Source: Fidelibacterota bacterium (lineage in GTDB: Bacteria > Fidelibacterota > UBA2242 > JAFGTP01). Taken from it: a stretch of DNA of 6,143 nt. The notes beneath the pieces were generated by a model. That model had not been told where the DNA came from, did no database searches, and worked only from the letters and a program-made list of their open reading frames with translations. How positions within the stretch are numbered: the stretch's first letter is position 1; the number at the start of each line of letters is the position of its first letter. Where the stretch lies: the NCBI GenBank assembly GCA_029939785.1, contig JAOZSG010000213.1, positions 1 through 6,143 of the forward strand, given 5' to 3'. The position numbers were made by a program, and so were the translations under genes. This document shows positions 5,358-6,143 of the stretch, piece after piece.

Positions 5358-6143
5358 GAAAATTACTTTTTGAAAGATTTAATAACATTTCTGCTTCATC
5401 ATAATTCAATTGTTTCTTATTCATTAGAATTCGTATTTTTCGTTCTTTTTTGTCATAGACTAATGAATTAATAGAGGAATCATTATAATAGTTAATCTTT
5501 TTTCTAACTTTTTTGGGAATTATTGGAAAATCAATTTGTTTCTCTAATATTATTTTTTCAGCTTTTACCTTTTTTGGAGTGACTGTTTTTGAACTATTAC
5601 CAAAGATTTTTTCACCATGAAAAATTTTCAGTATTGATATTGTTGCTATAACAAGAAATGTAATGGCAACAAAAATCATTAATGCTGTTTTTAATGATTG
5701 ACTAATGATATTACTTTGACTTTTATCTGGTTTATTATTTTGAATAATATTCAAAGTTTTTTTTGGTTGATCTTCAGGATTATCATTGGAAATTGGGTTG
5801 TTTTCTAAAAGTTTTACAGATTGAGTGTAAAATCCACTCTGATTTTGATCATCTGTTAATATATCAAATATATATTGTTGTTTTCCTATAATATAGAAAG
5901 CGTTGATATTATTGAATTTTACTGTTTTACCTGTAATTTTTATTGTATTTTTATCAGGATACGACAAAATAAATCGAATTGGTATTTCACCTTCATCTTT
6001 ACGTAAACGTTCACCTTCAAATTTTCGGACATTTTCTGATTTAATAATAATACTAAATTCACCTAAGGATGGATTTGAATTAATCTGGGGCATAATAATT
6101 GAATTTTCTTCAGCTTTAATATTTTCCGGAATTGTTAAAATAA
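5350..6143 (-). CDS. Unrecognised single-pass membrane protein (5' end missing)
   Basis: The minus-strand frame is open to the window edge. The first ATG in view, at 6093, is followed by 247 residues, but the frame continues 16 codons upstream (ILTIPENIKAEENSII) and that ATG lacks a clear ribosome site, so the gene probably begins outside the window. Numbering from that ATG, residues 1-95 look beta-rich and soluble (IPIRFILSY, NTIKITGKTVKFN, NAFYIIGKQQYIFDIL). Residues 100-135 form a polar Asn/Pro/Lys/Ser linker. Residues about 137-157 are one membrane helix (ALMIFVAITFLVIATISIL). A lysine-rich tail ends in a short conserved-looking segment (RKIRILMNKKQLNYDEAEML). I do not recognise the family. 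It overlaps the FliK-like small gene by 8 bases and heads the kinase cluster, so a link to flagella or to envelope signalling is possible. Confidence 0.7.
   Translation of the reverse strand, partial: ILTIPENIKAEENSIIMPQINSNPSLGEFSIIIKSENVRKFEGERLRKDEGEIPIRFILSYPDKNTIKITGKTVKFNNINAFYIIGKQQYIFDILTDDQNQSGFYTQSVKLLENNPISNDNPEDQPKKTLNIIQNNKPDKSQSNIISQSLKTALMIFVAITFLVIATISILKIFHGEKIFGNSSKTVTPKKVKAEKIILEKQIDFPIIPKKVRKKINYYNDSSINSLVYDKKERKIRILMNKKQLNYDEAEMLLNLSKSNFHA

Overview
The window is strongly AT-rich and every convincing gene lies on the minus strand, so the biological reading direction is from position 6143 down to 1. It comes from a motile bacterium with an outer membrane: a distal-rod pair (flgF, flgG) is followed directly by flgA, the periplasmic P-ring assembly chaperone, and a P ring is only useful in a diderm envelope. 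I cannot name the phylum from the sequence; the low GC content and the style of the signalling proteins fit several little-cultured diderm lineages.

Layout in reading order. (1) 6143-5350: 3' part of a protein with a single membrane segment that I do not recognise. (2) 5357-5064: a 97-residue protein that overlaps it by 8 bases and resembles the small beta-rich domain seen in FliK-like hook-length proteins. (3) 5046-3850: a complete soluble PAS sensor histidine kinase. (4) 3842-3018: a GAF protein that ends after the histidine-bearing dimerisation (DHp) domain and has no ATPase domain. (5) 2923-2564: a 119-residue protein that is almost only such a DHp domain, with its own sigma-54-type promoter. 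(6) 2563-2186: about 380 non-coding bases with a pair of 12-base direct repeats and a second sigma-54-type promoter. (7) 2185-1472 flgF, 1453-665 flgG, 658-1 flgA (3' end cut off by the window).

The parts suggest one regulatory module. Many flagellar systems express rod and hook genes from sigma-54 promoters under a soluble histidine kinase and an NtrC-type activator. Here a kinase, two ATPase-less relatives and two sigma-54-like promoters with the same TGGCAA -24 element sit beside rod genes. The activator itself is not in the window. The most unusual point is the pair of DHp-only proteins: they share nearly the same H-box (TINHEINNPLTSIIG) and a matching C-terminal tail (Y-x-G-x-x-K-M), both different from the adjacent full kinase, so they look like a small designed family rather than broken kinases. 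Their role, as phosphotransfer partner, phosphatase or decoy, is inference.
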